DNA of 64,000 nucleotides from Nodularia spumigena CCY9414 (GCF_000340565.2 NZ_CP007203.1:999281-1063280), one strand, 5' to 3'; shown: positions 34,372 through 43,533, counted from the stretch's first letter. Notes: a model not told the origin generated them from the sequence alone. Numbers and translations are program-made.

Positions 34372-35632
34372 AATTACCCCAATCAATGGGGATATAGAAC
34401 AATTAGGCGTGAACGTAGAAGCCAGTTTTCGCGACAATACCAGCACCGTAGAAGATGACCACATTGACCTAGAATGGTTTAGCCCCAATGGCAAATTACT
34501 TTGGTCTACCCTATCGGAACCCCTCAATATTCCCATTCATGGTAACCGTCTCGGTGAAACCGTCCGCGTATTAAAACAAGAACCGGACGACTCCCCACTC
34601 CCCACTCCCCACTCCCCACTCTTACTCAGACAAGTTACCCAGCGTGTAGAAGTGGGACGGCAAGTATTAGGATATCTGCGTGTTAGTCATCCTTGGTTTG
34701 AAGTAACTAAACCTAGTCGCCAATTGATCATTGATTTGGCGTTAGGTACTTGGTTTATGGTGCTGTCTGTCGCCGGAAGCGGCTGGTTTCTTTCCGGTAA
34801 AGCGATGGAACCGGTGGGTGAATCTTACCAACGTCTGAAACAATTTACTGCTGACGCTTCTCACGAACTCCGAAGTCCCATTACTTTGATTCAAACTAAT
34901 GTGCAAGTGGCGCTGGCTGATTTAGAATTATCAGATGCACAATCTACTACTTTTGTCAACTATCGTCAGCAGTTAAAAGTGGTCGAACGGTTAACGCAGC
35001 GCTTGGGTAAGCTAGTCAATGATTTATTGTTTTTAGCCAGACAAGATAGTGGTATCAGCAAAGATGTGTTTTCCTCTTGTCCTCTCGACGCTTTGCTGAT
35101 CGAAGTAGTTGAAGAACAACAACTATTAGCCAAGGAAAAAAAAATTACTTTAACTCTGGACTTGGTTGATCCTCCCACCTCGGAAACTAACCCGGAATTA
35201 CTAGACAATTGGTTTACACTTCAGGGTAAATGGGATCAATTGGTACGGCTATTGACAAATTTAATTAGTAATGCTTTACAATACACCCCAGCCGATGGAC
35301 AGGTGTATGTACAATTAGCGCGTCTAGAGGGAAGCAATCGCGGTTCTAAAATTCGTTACAGCACAGCTTTATTACAAATTAAAGTCAGCGATACCGGAAT
35401 TGGTATTCCCACCGAAGCTTTACCACGCTTATTTAACCGTTTTTATCGGGTAGATCCAGCACGTACCCATCAGACAGCAAAGACAAATATAGAAAGTTCT
35501 ACAGGTTCAGGTTTAGGACTGGCGATCGCTGCGGCAATTGTCCAACATCATCAAGGTCAACTGCAAGTCGAAAGCAATATTGGCAAAGGTACAACTTTTA
35601 CTGTCACTTTACCAATCACTCTGGAGTATTAA
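34205..35632 (+). CDS. Membrane sensor histidine kinase
   Basis: A 475-residue orphan kinase. The first helix spans residues ~10-32. An extracytoplasmic sensing domain runs ~33-170 and a second helix ~172-195. HisKA has its phospho-acceptor at H220 (ASHELRSPITLIQTNVQVAL). The ATPase domain carries NLISNALQYTP, DTGIGIP and GSGLGLAIAAAIV. It resembles RppB/NrsS-type cyanobacterial kinases, and no response regulator is adjacent. Two oddities are seen: its original promoter region is separated from it by the hicBA insertion, and a CCCCACT tandem array is inserted in frame in the sensor domain (PDDSPLPTPHSPLL). Confidence 0.9.
   Translation: MFQATRRRLAIWYTAVTAVLLLLFASGVYLYVRSTLIERVDDTLNHVVEIVERSLVITPINGDIEQLGVNVEASFRDNTSTVEDDHIDLEWFSPNGKLLWSTLSEPLNIPIHGNRLGETVRVLKQEPDDSPLPTPHSPLLLRQVTQRVEVGRQVLGYLRVSHPWFEVTKPSRQLIIDLALGTWFMVLSVAGSGWFLSGKAMEPVGESYQRLKQFTADASHELRSPITLIQTNVQVALADLELSDAQSTTFVNYRQQLKVVERLTQRLGKLVNDLLFLARQDSGISKDVFSSCPLDALLIEVVEEQQLLAKEKKITLTLDLVDPPTSETNPELLDNWFTLQGKWDQLVRLLTNLISNALQYTPADGQVYVQLARLEGSNRGSKIRYSTALLQIKVSDTGIGIPTEALPRLFNRFYRVDPARTHQTAKTNIESSTGSGLGLAIAAAIVQHHQGQLQVESNIGKGTTFTVTLPITLEY
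34593..34620. repeat. In-frame (CCCCACT)4 array inside the kinase gene
   Basis: Four perfect tandem heptamers within the sensor-domain coding region, read as a Ser/Pro/Thr/His-rich loop. This repeat type is normally intergenic in these genomes. Confidence 0.95.
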
Positions 35633-35641
35633 ATTTATTTT

Positions 35642-35653
35642 AGGACTTACGCA
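35642..35653 (+). repeat. AGGACTTACGCA box, copy 3
   Basis: Exact motif at the start of a GC-rich dispersed segment (about 35642-35695) after the kinase stop. Confidence 0.55.
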
Positions 35654-35752
35654 ACTGGCACAGGCGATGCCTGCGGCGGGCTACGCCTACGCTAAATTAC
35701 AGTACATTTGTATTACAGAAGTGATGAACGGGCAAAGAGGGGTGATGGCTAG

Positions 35753-35946
35753 CTTAATTGTTTTGAAAATACTGTTGAAATATCTATAGAAAAACTTGAA
35801 ATAATAGATAATAATGACCATGATTTAGAAGATGAACTCGCTATCTGATTTAATACCTTGGTTAAACAGCCAAAAAATAGTGAAATTTTAGGATATACTT
35901 CTATATCTCAAATTTATGACATACTTTTACCGCAACAAAAAAGCTA
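35753..35946 (+). pseudogene. Unrecognised coding relic with in-frame stop
   Basis: One frame reads FENTVEISIEKLEIIDNNDH through ELAI, a TGA stop, then FNTLVKQPKNSEILGYTSI through LLPQQKS and a stop. The two halves have coherent protein-like composition. I do not recognise the family. Its end overlaps the stop of the convergent immunity-like gene. Confidence 0.3.
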
Positions 35947-36240
35947 ATTTTCTAAAATATGTTTTCCAATAATTTTTTTTAGTTCATCTGGTGCTTCAAT
36001 AGCTATAGCTGCACCTAAATCTGGACGAATAACCCACCACCAAGTTAAAGTTTCTATTTGACTAGGTGGTTCATTATTGGGACACCATTCGATGTAACCT
36101 TCATTAACCCCAATTAGGTTAGGACACAACTCATTAGCTGTCGCTACTCGCTCATCAAGCTTTTCAAACTGTATGATATTTTCCCAAGCCACTTCATTGG
36201 GAATTGATGTTAAAATTGACTGCACATCTAAGGTTAACAT
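35944..36240 (-). CDS. Candidate immunity protein
   Basis: A 98-residue acidic protein (MLTLDVQSILTSIPNEVAWE; PSQIETLTWWWVIRPDLGAA) with no signal or membrane segment. No named domain is recognised. Its ATG overlaps the stop of the upstream toxin-domain gene by one base (TAATG), a tight coupling typical of toxin-immunity pairs. The role as an immunity protein is inferred from position, size and acidity. Confidence 0.5.
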   Translation of the reverse strand: MLTLDVQSILTSIPNEVAWENIIQFEKLDERVATANELCPNLIGVNEGYIEWCPNNEPPSQIETLTWWWVIRPDLGAAIAIEAPDELKKIIGKHILEN

Positions 36241-36650
36241 TAAACTGTACCTCCAATAACTTTAATCACCCTAATACCAAAGTCTTGTTGTTCTTCAAAA
36301 CTTTGAGTTCCTACCCATTGTCTAACTGTCATCCTATCTGAACCTGTCAGATCAGGTTGGATAGAGTTATAAAAATTTGTAATTTCTTGATGGATTGTAT
36401 TCTTACCATGTTCTAGTTTAACAATATTGCCTGTATGATGGATAGCTGGCGCTCCAAATTTCTGTAAATTAGAAGTGGTTTGTCCTACAATATGATGCCA
36501 AGCATATCCAGTACCAGCAGAACCTATAGTTCTTTTAAACTCGCTGAATGACTGAAAGCCTTGTCCTTTTCTTCTAGCAGGAATAACTTTTCTTAATGAT
36601 AATTCTTTTTCCAGTATTTTAGCTATTTCTTGTCTTGTTTCGTCTGTCAC
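36240..36650 (-). CDS. Orphan HNH-type polymorphic toxin domain
   Basis: A 136-residue protein (GTG start). Its core, GTGYAWHHIVGQTTSNLQKF followed by APAIHHTGNIVKL and later TVRQWVGTQSFEEQ, is the kind of HNH nuclease-like C-terminal domain found at the end of RHS/CDI polymorphic toxins. Candidate catalytic residues are the paired His in WHH and IHH. The delivery portion is absent, so this is either an orphan toxin cassette or the remnant of a larger toxin. The frame stays open for 16 codons upstream of the GTG but then meets a stop, with no better start. Nuclease activity is inferred. Confidence 0.65.
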   Translation of the reverse strand: MTDETRQEIAKILEKELSLRKVIPARRKGQGFQSFSEFKRTIGSAGTGYAWHHIVGQTTSNLQKFGAPAIHHTGNIVKLEHGKNTIHQEITNFYNSIQPDLTGSDRMTVRQWVGTQSFEEQQDFGIRVIKVIGGTV

Positions 36651-37111
36651 TTTTTTAAATATATTAAATTGCTTTTGTTTGTCATTATCTTCGCATTTTT
36701 ACAGATACAATAATCACGTCTTGATTAGGAGATAACTACTGTATATTACAATACTTCTCATTTCAAGCTAGAAATCTTTACTAAAGTCAATTATTCCATG
36801 TTTCCGTAGCGCATACCGCCAAGGACGCAACAGAGAAGAACGAAATACTCAAATAAACTGTATTTTCATATAGGAACTAATTATAAAATATTTAATTCCC
36901 TCATCCTTGAGATTGAAATAAGGATCTGATTTTATTTTTATTTCGCTTCTATAGTTAGATGAAATAACTAGATTTAATTATTAAATTTAAATTGTGCAAT
37001 AAATTCTAATACTTAATTTTTGATAATTTAAAAAATATTATGTAATTTTAGAAGAATTTCTTACCTGTCAATTTCCAGGAAATGAAAATTCCGATTTTTT
37101 AGGAGTTAATA
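36651..37111. other. AT-rich intergenic region
   Basis: No gene is supported. One repeat-like GC-rich segment lies at about 36805-36840 (CCGTAGCGCATACCGCCAAG), amid AT-rich sequence. The promoter of the gene at 37112, with AGGAG before its ATG, is probably at the right end. Confidence 0.5.
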
Positions 37112-37939
37112 ATGAAGAGAAATACCCAAAAAATTCGCAAATATGCTGGATTATTCAGCGCTATTTGCGGCGGATTAATAATTAGTGCGCCAGCAATTTC
37201 TCAAAGGGCAGTAGCACAGCAACCTACTTCTCAAATCAATCCTTGTCCTAGCATTTACTACGAAGAACCACACAACAACCGGATTTTAGTGCCGCAGGGA
37301 TGTCCTCCCAATGCCCTTACCCGCAGACTAGCAGCCCAAGGGCGGCTTCCTACTCCCACTGTCCCTGGTATCCCCGCACCTAGTCAGATACCGCCTGGTG
37401 TTGGCGGTGAAGCACCGGGTTCAGCCGCCCTCGGACGAAATCCCTGTCCTCGTATTTTCTACGAAGAACCGCACAATAATCAGGTATTAGTCCCAGAAGG
37501 ATGCCCACCAAATGCTCACACTCAACAAATGATGGCACAAGGCATTCCTCCTAGTCGCACTGTCCCGGCGCGTCCACCAGTGAGTGTTATTCAACCACCT
37601 TTACCAGAACAACAACAACCACCCAGCACGCAGATTGCCTTGGCTAATGGTAGGGTAAATATCCGCTTGGTGAATGATACTGGGGCTGAGGTTACTTATG
37701 AAGTCATTGGCGATACACCGGCGCGATCGCTTGCTGGTAAATCAGATACGATGCTGCGAAATTTAAATGCACCAGTAACTATGACATTCTTCCGTCCAGA
37801 TGGGGGATTGACTGAGGCGACTGTTCAACCGTCTGCGGAAACAGGAATGATGGAAGTGAGATTGAACGAAACAACTGATGTACAGCAGGATAAAAATACT
37901 GTGCGGATTCAAGAGGATGGTACAGTTTTCTTGAATTAA
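37112..37939 (+). CDS. Exported protein with duplicated Cys-containing motif
   Basis: A 275-residue secreted protein with a signal peptide (residues 1-35, ending AVAQQ). Two copies of a ~25-residue module, NPCPSIYYEEPHNNRILVPQ and NPCPRIFYEEPHNNQVLVPE, each followed by GCPPNA, suggest a disulfide-bonded repeat. Pro-rich linkers separate them. The C-terminal ~90 residues form a beta-rich domain (VNIRLVNDTGAEVTYEVIGD). The type is cyanobacterial; the function is unknown. The ATG follows TTAGGAGTTAATA. Confidence 0.65.
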   Translation: MKRNTQKIRKYAGLFSAICGGLIISAPAISQRAVAQQPTSQINPCPSIYYEEPHNNRILVPQGCPPNALTRRLAAQGRLPTPTVPGIPAPSQIPPGVGGEAPGSAALGRNPCPRIFYEEPHNNQVLVPEGCPPNAHTQQMMAQGIPPSRTVPARPPVSVIQPPLPEQQQPPSTQIALANGRVNIRLVNDTGAEVTYEVIGDTPARSLAGKSDTMLRNLNAPVTMTFFRPDGGLTEATVQPSAETGMMEVRLNETTDVQQDKNTVRIQEDGTVFLN

Positions 37940-37989
37940 AACCCCACCCCGCCTGCGGAGGAGGGGAGAAAAATAAATATTGCACTTAC

Positions 37990-38047
37990 GAATGACCAAT
38001 AACCAATAACCAATAACCAATGACCAATGACTAATGACTAATGACGA
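37990..38047. repeat. Heptamer tandem repeat (AACCAAT/GACTAAT)
   Basis: Eight tandem heptamers fill the gap between two convergent genes up to the stop of the TPR gene. Confidence 0.9.
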
Positions 38048-38048
38048 A

Positions 38049-39074
38049 TTACCGCTTCAGCATTTGAGTTAATTGATCAATTAATTGCACTTCCCGTTTG
38101 TTATCTGCAAGGGTTCGCGCTAGGATAATCGCTCGTTCATAAAAATTCCGAGCAGTTGGGTAATCACTTAGCTGCTCGTATAAATGAGCGTAAGATTCAA
38201 AAGATTTCAATTCTTCGCGGAGATTTTGTAATTCCTGGGCAATTATTAACCGTTGTTCGAGTAAATCAAAAGCACGCTCATAACGTCCGACAGCACTGTG
38301 TGCTATGACTAAACCGTCAATTGCACGTAATTGATTAGTGCGATCGCCGTTAGTTTGAGCAATTCGCATTGCTGCACCATATGTGCCAATTGTATCGGGA
38401 TAATTTCTGGCTTCTAAGTAGGCATCACCTAAATTATTCAGAGTATTGGCTTCCCCGACACTATCATTAGTTTGACGGCGGAAAGTTAGGGCAGTTTCAT
38501 AAAGTTTAATGGCTTTGTTATATTCTCCCACCCTGAGAGCTACCAAACCTAAGTTATTTAAAGATAGTCCTTCGCCTTCAATATTTTTGACATGACGCGC
38601 AATTGTCAGCGCTTCTTCACTCGTTTTACCTGCGGCTATGGGTTCACCTTGTTGCAGTAACAACGTACTGATATTATTTAAGCCAAAAATTTGAGCTTGA
38701 AAATCTTTTGTATCACGAGCGATCGCTAAACGCCGGCGCAAGGCGTTTTCCCCGGATTTAAAGCGATTTAGCTGGATATAAGACTGCGCCAGCAAATCAT
38801 ATGTCAGCCCTTGCGCCTTGAAATCGCCAATTGCATGATAAATCTCCAATGCTTCTAATGCGTATTTCACTGCTTTATCAGCAAATCCCGAAGCATATTC
38901 TTGTTCACCGATACGCAGCAATGTATCCGCTTTTTCTCTGGATTCTCCCCAACTTGAACTATTCAAAGGGCGGTGGAGTTGTTGCGTAATCTCAGCAGCA
39001 CGAGCCACCGTCGGACTCAGTAAAGCAATAAAAAGTAAAACGTAACACCCAGATAATAAATGCCGTTGTTTCAT
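38049..39074 (-). CDS. Exported tetratricopeptide-repeat protein
   Basis: A 341-residue protein with a signal peptide (cleavage after VARAAE-like residues near 27) and about six TPR units, for example GLSLNNLGLVALRVGEYNKA and EANTLNNLGDAYLEARNYPD. TPR arrays mediate protein contacts; periplasmic TPR proteins of this length are common in cyanobacteria. No enzymatic domain is seen. It is next to the sigma-like gene on the same strand, about 100 bases apart. Confidence 0.8.
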   Translation of the reverse strand: MKQRHLLSGCYVLLFIALLSPTVARAAEITQQLHRPLNSSSWGESREKADTLLRIGEQEYASGFADKAVKYALEALEIYHAIGDFKAQGLTYDLLAQSYIQLNRFKSGENALRRRLAIARDTKDFQAQIFGLNNISTLLLQQGEPIAAGKTSEEALTIARHVKNIEGEGLSLNNLGLVALRVGEYNKAIKLYETALTFRRQTNDSVGEANTLNNLGDAYLEARNYPDTIGTYGAAMRIAQTNGDRTNQLRAIDGLVIAHSAVGRYERAFDLLEQRLIIAQELQNLREELKSFESYAHLYEQLSDYPTARNFYERAIILARTLADNKREVQLIDQLTQMLKR

Positions 39075-39172
39075 AAAACTTACCGTTGAAATTTCGGCTT
39101 TGAGCAGAAGATTCCCGAAAAAGAATTAATTTTTGGAAATGAAGACTAGCAATTTACGCATTTATACATAGA

Positions 39173-39841
39173 CTATGATTGACCAGAATCTTCGCCCAAG
39201 TAGATAACGCGGATGTCTGCTGGTAATTTGTCCTCTAGCATAGAATAGCCTTCCTGGAGAAAATTGGCTACTTCGAGCGGCGATATTTTTTCTCCTTCGG
39301 CTTGCAGGTAAGCAGCAATTCTCGTTTCGCTCCAGTGGAAAGTCTGAGCCATTAAAACCATCAACCGCAACATTGCTGGTAGTTGGTCTAAAGCCTGTTC
39401 GACATAGCACCATAGCGGCGGCGAAGTTGTTGACAGCGAATAATGAATGGCTTCGGTTGGTGGTAGTTGAATTTCATTGATACAGAAAGCGGTGATATTA
39501 ATCAGCCAATTTTGCAAAGTTAAAGCTTGGGGACTGGATGAGGGATCAGCTAAATTTAGTCCACCGAGTTCGTAATAGATATGTTTCCACGTTAGGGCAA
39601 ACAAATAATCTGCTTGGACAGGCGATCGCGCTGAATGCTGAATCAAGGTGTAAACTATGGGGCTATAACGGCAAAAAATCACCGTAAAATACTTGCCAGC
39701 ATCTGGATAACTCTGAAATAGATCCAGCAGTTCCTGATCATTGTGATGAAACAGCGACTTCACTAGCGGGTGATTAGCTTCGGGAAAATGGGGAATTTGC
39801 ATAGCTGGAAAGTGGCTCTTAGTTAAAATAGTATTTTTCAT
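39173..39841 (-). CDS. ECF sigma-70-like protein
   Basis: About 222 residues. The middle (YFTVIFCRYSPIVYTLIQHS to FALTWKHIYYELGG) resembles sigma region 2, and the C-terminal part (LDQLPAMLRLMVLMAQTFHW, then SETRIAAYLQAEGEKIS) resembles region 4 with a helix-turn-helix. Several usual sigma-2 residues are altered, so promoter recognition is not certain; it may be a degenerate or regulatory relative. The ATG at 39841 is preferred to a TTG nine codons upstream. No anti-sigma factor is adjacent. Confidence 0.6.
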   Translation of the reverse strand: MKNTILTKSHFPAMQIPHFPEANHPLVKSLFHHNDQELLDLFQSYPDAGKYFTVIFCRYSPIVYTLIQHSARSPVQADYLFALTWKHIYYELGGLNLADPSSSPQALTLQNWLINITAFCINEIQLPPTEAIHYSLSTTSPPLWCYVEQALDQLPAMLRLMVLMAQTFHWSETRIAAYLQAEGEKISPLEVANFLQEGYSMLEDKLPADIRVIYLGEDSGQS

Positions 39842-39977
39842 GCCAATCGTGCGCTCATCTGCATACAATCGAGGTTTTAGTCTGTTCGTTGCTAAGACTC
39901 AGACTACTTTAGTATTGATAAACTAAGAACATCGACAATAATAAAAGTTCTCCCTTATATAATCTTTTGGTTTGTTC

Positions 39978-40574
39978 ATGGTTATAGCAGCTAATGTGAT
40001 GCCTTTCTTATTCGCCCCTCTGAATTTCGGCTCTTTTTTGTCTTCCCTGCCCTTGGATAGCTTATTTTCCACCCAAGGCATTATGGTGATATTGCTGGCG
40101 GCTTATGCTGGCGCTATGTGGATGTTCCTCACCAGTGCGCCCAAAGTCCACACTGTCATGGTGTCTGACTTGGAAATCGCCCGACAGTTGTATGAAGGGC
40201 TGCTAGATTTGCCAGCCGCCGAAGTACCTTTGCACTACTACTACAACTACGAACAAACTTTAGGCGCTACTGGTATTGATCCACTTTATATGTCTACCAG
40301 TCCCAGTTGGTCGAATAAGGTGATGAATAACGCTAACGATGGGTTGTGGTATCAAATGAAAAAAAATACCCAGTTGCACGTCATTACCGGGGCTAGTTTG
40401 GGTAATAAAAATCAGCAACGTCATGTTTGTTTTGATCGTGACTGCTTGGATCTGATTTTATTACGAGTGGAAATGCGCGGTTTGAAGTTCAAGATTCGCA
40501 ACCAAAAGCCCCTCAATTTTTTGGTTAAGGACTATGAAGGGCGCGTGATTGAAATCGCTGAAGTCGCAAATTAG
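39978..40574 (+). CDS. Glyoxalase/VOC-like cyanobacterial protein
   Basis: A 198-residue protein with a hydrophobic N-terminal segment (about residues 28-50) and a VOC-like domain (VMVSDLEIARQLYEGLLDLP through LILLRVEMRGLKFKIRNQKP and VKDYEGRVIEIAEV). The beta-alpha-beta pattern and the terminal Glu are typical of the fold. The usual metal ligands cannot all be placed. Substrate unknown. It is divergent from the sigma-like gene. Confidence 0.6.
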   Translation: MVIAANVMPFLFAPLNFGSFLSSLPLDSLFSTQGIMVILLAAYAGAMWMFLTSAPKVHTVMVSDLEIARQLYEGLLDLPAAEVPLHYYYNYEQTLGATGIDPLYMSTSPSWSNKVMNNANDGLWYQMKKNTQLHVITGASLGNKNQQRHVCFDRDCLDLILLRVEMRGLKFKIRNQKPLNFLVKDYEGRVIEIAEVAN

Positions 40575-40669
40575 TGATGTTGGGTGTTTCAGTTTTGAAC
40601 TGATCAACACCCAATTTCTTTATATGATTATCGAACCGCCAAGTCGCCAAGAGCGCCAAGTGAAGAAGG

Positions 40670-41113
40670 ATGTACACCTCACACCGATATGAAGCGGATT
40701 TCTATGGTTGGACTCAAGAGCAAATTAATCTGCTTCAGAATCAACAATGGGATAAATTAGATACTTTTAACCTGATTGAAGAAATTGCTACTTTGGGCAG
40801 AAGAGAACGGCAAGAACTGAGAAATCGGCTAGGATTATTATTAGGACATTTATTAAAATGGCAGTTTCAACCAGAAAAACGTAGTAATAGCTGGTTAGGT
40901 ACAATTCGAGAACAACGTGTACAAATTAAGTTATTGCTGCAAGATAGCCCTAGTTTAAAACCCTATTTGGCTCAGGTTTTTCCCGATGCGTATGAATTAG
41001 GTTTAGCTTTAGCAATTCGCGAGACTCAATTGGGTGAACAGGTATTTCCAGAAATATGTCCTTACACTTTAGAACAAACGCTAAATCCTGATTTTTTCGC
41101 AGAACTGAATTAA
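40670..41113 (+). CDS. DUF29 family protein
   Basis: A 147-residue protein with the DUF29 hallmarks: YEADFYGWTQEQINLLQNQQ, the acidic helix LIEEIATLGRRERQELRNRL, and LLGHLLKWQFQPEKRSNSWL. DUF29 is very common in cyanobacteria, often as mobile or multi-copy accessory genes, and has no established function. A CGCCAAG repeat run lies just upstream (about 40634-40662). Confidence 0.85.
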   Translation: MYTSHRYEADFYGWTQEQINLLQNQQWDKLDTFNLIEEIATLGRRERQELRNRLGLLLGHLLKWQFQPEKRSNSWLGTIREQRVQIKLLLQDSPSLKPYLAQVFPDAYELGLALAIRETQLGEQVFPEICPYTLEQTLNPDFFAELN

Positions 41114-41316
41114 ACTTAAAATAGTGGCGTTGCTAAATCAAAGTATGAAATGCCAAAATGACCTTTCTTCTTCTTCGTACCTTTGCGCCTTTGCGCCTTT
41201 GCGTGAAACAAATTCATATTTGAAATCAGCAACGCCAAAATAGTTAATTTCAGGGTGTTGATTTTCTAACCTTCAAATCTCATCGTCAGCAATGGTTATT
41301 GTTTCAAGGTGAAGTC

Positions 41317-43533
41317 ATGAGTGCTGAGAAAACACCAGATGTGGGCGGCGGAATACCTGTGATTAAATATTGGGCAGAAAAGACCATATCTGCTGATGGT
41401 GTCCAGGTTTGGCAGAAGTTATTTCACAAAAGTGCTTGTCTTTCCTGCGCGTGGGGGACAGGTGGACAAAAGGGCGGTTTTGTCAATGAAGATGGGGAAG
41501 TTTTGCAACGCTGCGCGAAAAGTGTAGAAGCGATCGCCTCGGAATTACAAGCAGAAACTACCTTTGAAAAGCAGTATAATTTATGCCAATTACAACAATT
41601 AAATTCTCAAGCAGCGAATAATTTAGGTAGATTAAGTCATCCTTTAATTTTACGGGCTGGTAGTTCCCACTATGAGCGCATTTCTTGGGATGAAGTTTAT
41701 CAAATTGCCGAGACAGCATTTCAAAAACCACCACAGAAATTAGCTTCTTACAGTTCCGGGAGATCATCGAATGAAGCAGCATTTTTGTTACAATTGATGA
41801 TGCGATCGCTTGATTCCAATAACCTCGCCGACTGTTCAGACTTGTGTCATGCAGCTTCCACCGTCGGCTTAAATCAAATGTTCGGTTCTGGGACTTCCAC
41901 AGTCAGCCTAGAAAGCCTCAAACAAGCCGATTGTATAGTCTTAATTGGTTCCAACGCCCCAGCAAATCATCCCCGGTTAATGAATGAATTAATCAAATTA
42001 CGGGAAAGGGGCGGTAAAGTAATCATTGTCAACCCGACTGTAGAAGTTGGTTTAGTCAAATTCTCCTCCCCAGCCTATCCCATCAAATCCTTGTTAGCTG
42101 GTGGTTCCGAAATTTCCTCACTGTACCTGCAACCAATACCCGGTAGTGATGTCGCTTTATTTGTCGGTATCCAAAAAGCATTAATAGCCGAAAATTTAAT
42201 TAAATCAGATTTTCTCCAAGCTCATACCGAAGACTGGGAAAACATTATTCAAAATGCCCAAACTACCCCTTGGGAAAGCATCACTGCAACTTGTGGTATT
42301 TCTCAAGCCGAAATTATCGCCGCAGCCCGGATAATTGGCACATCTACAGGCGTAGTATTTGCTTGGGCGATGGGAGTCACGCAACAAGAAAACGGTGTGG
42401 ATAACATTCATAGCATTGCCAATACAGCCCTGTTAACAGGCAACATCGGCAAACCAGGTGCAGGTACAATGCCAATTCGCGGACACTCAAACGTCCAAGG
42501 ATTTGGCTCTATGGGTGTCACCATCAACTTGAAAAAGGAAATTCAGCAAGCTTTAGAAAAACTCCTACAACGTCCTCTCAGTCGCATTCATGGCTACGAT
42601 ACAAGAGCATTAATTACAGCTGCTGAGAAGGGAGAAGTTGACACCTTGATTTGTTTGGGGGGAAATCTCTATGCAGCCAACCCAGATTTAAACCAAGCAA
42701 AACGCGCCTTGGGAAAAATTGCCACTATTTTTTATGTTGCTACCAAACCCAACCTCGGACATTTTCACGGTTTAGCCCAGCAAAATACAATTATTCTCCC
42801 AGTATTTACGCGCTTTGAAAATCCCCACAAAACCACCACCGAATCGGGTAATAATTTTGTGCGTCTTAATGATGCAGGAAAAACTCATTTAAAAACGGCT
42901 GATTTGATTTCTGAAATTGAATTAATTACGCAAATTGCCCATAGAGTTTTAGGAGATACGCCGATAGATTGGCGTAAACTTCAAGATCCAAAGTACATCC
43001 GCGAACTGATTGCGAAGACGATTCCCGGTTACGAAAAAATTGCCGAAATTGATCAGACAGGCGAAGAATTTACCATTGCTGGCAGGATTTTAGATACACC
43101 CAAGTTTGCCACATCTACAGGTAAAGCCAAGATGTTTGTGACTGCTTTACCAAAGTTAAATTTACCCAGTAAAGCAGATTTTGGTTTTACAGAATCAACC
43201 CCAGGAATTGTATTAATTTTGGGAACAGGCAGAAGTTATTCCCAACATAATACAGTTGTTTATAAAGACGGGGATTATTATCGGGGAATGCCTCACCGTA
43301 ACTGTATTTTGATGAATGTTCAAGATATGGAAACAGCAGGTTTTAGGGAACATCAAAGAGTAACAGTGCAAGGTGACGCAGGTCAATTAGAAGATGTAGA
43401 AATTATTTGCGGAGACATTCGCCCTGGTGCAGCAATGATGTTTTATCCTGAAGTAAACGTAATTTTTAAAGCCAAAATTGACCAGCTTTCTCGTACACCT
43501 GCTTATAAAAGAGTGCCTGTGTTTGTTTACTAA
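41317..43533 (+). CDS. FdhF/YdeP-type molybdopterin oxidoreductase
   Basis: A ~738-residue molybdoenzyme. The N-terminus has a Cys pair in SACLSCAWGTGGQKGG, then molybdopterin-binding segments (YSSGRSSNEAAFLLQLMMRS; DCIVLIGSNAPANHPRLMNE; NTALLTGNIGKPGAGTMPI). The C-terminal molybdopterin-dinucleotide domain has LILGTGRSYSQHNTVVYKDG. It resembles formate dehydrogenase-like YdeP proteins, linked to acid resistance in enterobacteria. No fdhD, ferredoxin or partner subunit is nearby, so the electron acceptor is unknown. The ATG at 41317 follows AAGGTGAAG. Confidence 0.8.
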   Translation: MSAEKTPDVGGGIPVIKYWAEKTISADGVQVWQKLFHKSACLSCAWGTGGQKGGFVNEDGEVLQRCAKSVEAIASELQAETTFEKQYNLCQLQQLNSQAANNLGRLSHPLILRAGSSHYERISWDEVYQIAETAFQKPPQKLASYSSGRSSNEAAFLLQLMMRSLDSNNLADCSDLCHAASTVGLNQMFGSGTSTVSLESLKQADCIVLIGSNAPANHPRLMNELIKLRERGGKVIIVNPTVEVGLVKFSSPAYPIKSLLAGGSEISSLYLQPIPGSDVALFVGIQKALIAENLIKSDFLQAHTEDWENIIQNAQTTPWESITATCGISQAEIIAAARIIGTSTGVVFAWAMGVTQQENGVDNIHSIANTALLTGNIGKPGAGTMPIRGHSNVQGFGSMGVTINLKKEIQQALEKLLQRPLSRIHGYDTRALITAAEKGEVDTLICLGGNLYAANPDLNQAKRALGKIATIFYVATKPNLGHFHGLAQQNTIILPVFTRFENPHKTTTESGNNFVRLNDAGKTHLKTADLISEIELITQIAHRVLGDTPIDWRKLQDPKYIRELIAKTIPGYEKIAEIDQTGEEFTIAGRILDTPKFATSTGKAKMFVTALPKLNLPSKADFGFTESTPGIVLILGTGRSYSQHNTVVYKDGDYYRGMPHRNCILMNVQDMETAGFREHQRVTVQGDAGQLEDVEIICGDIRPGAAMMFYPEVNVIFKAKIDQLSRTPAYKRVPVFVY

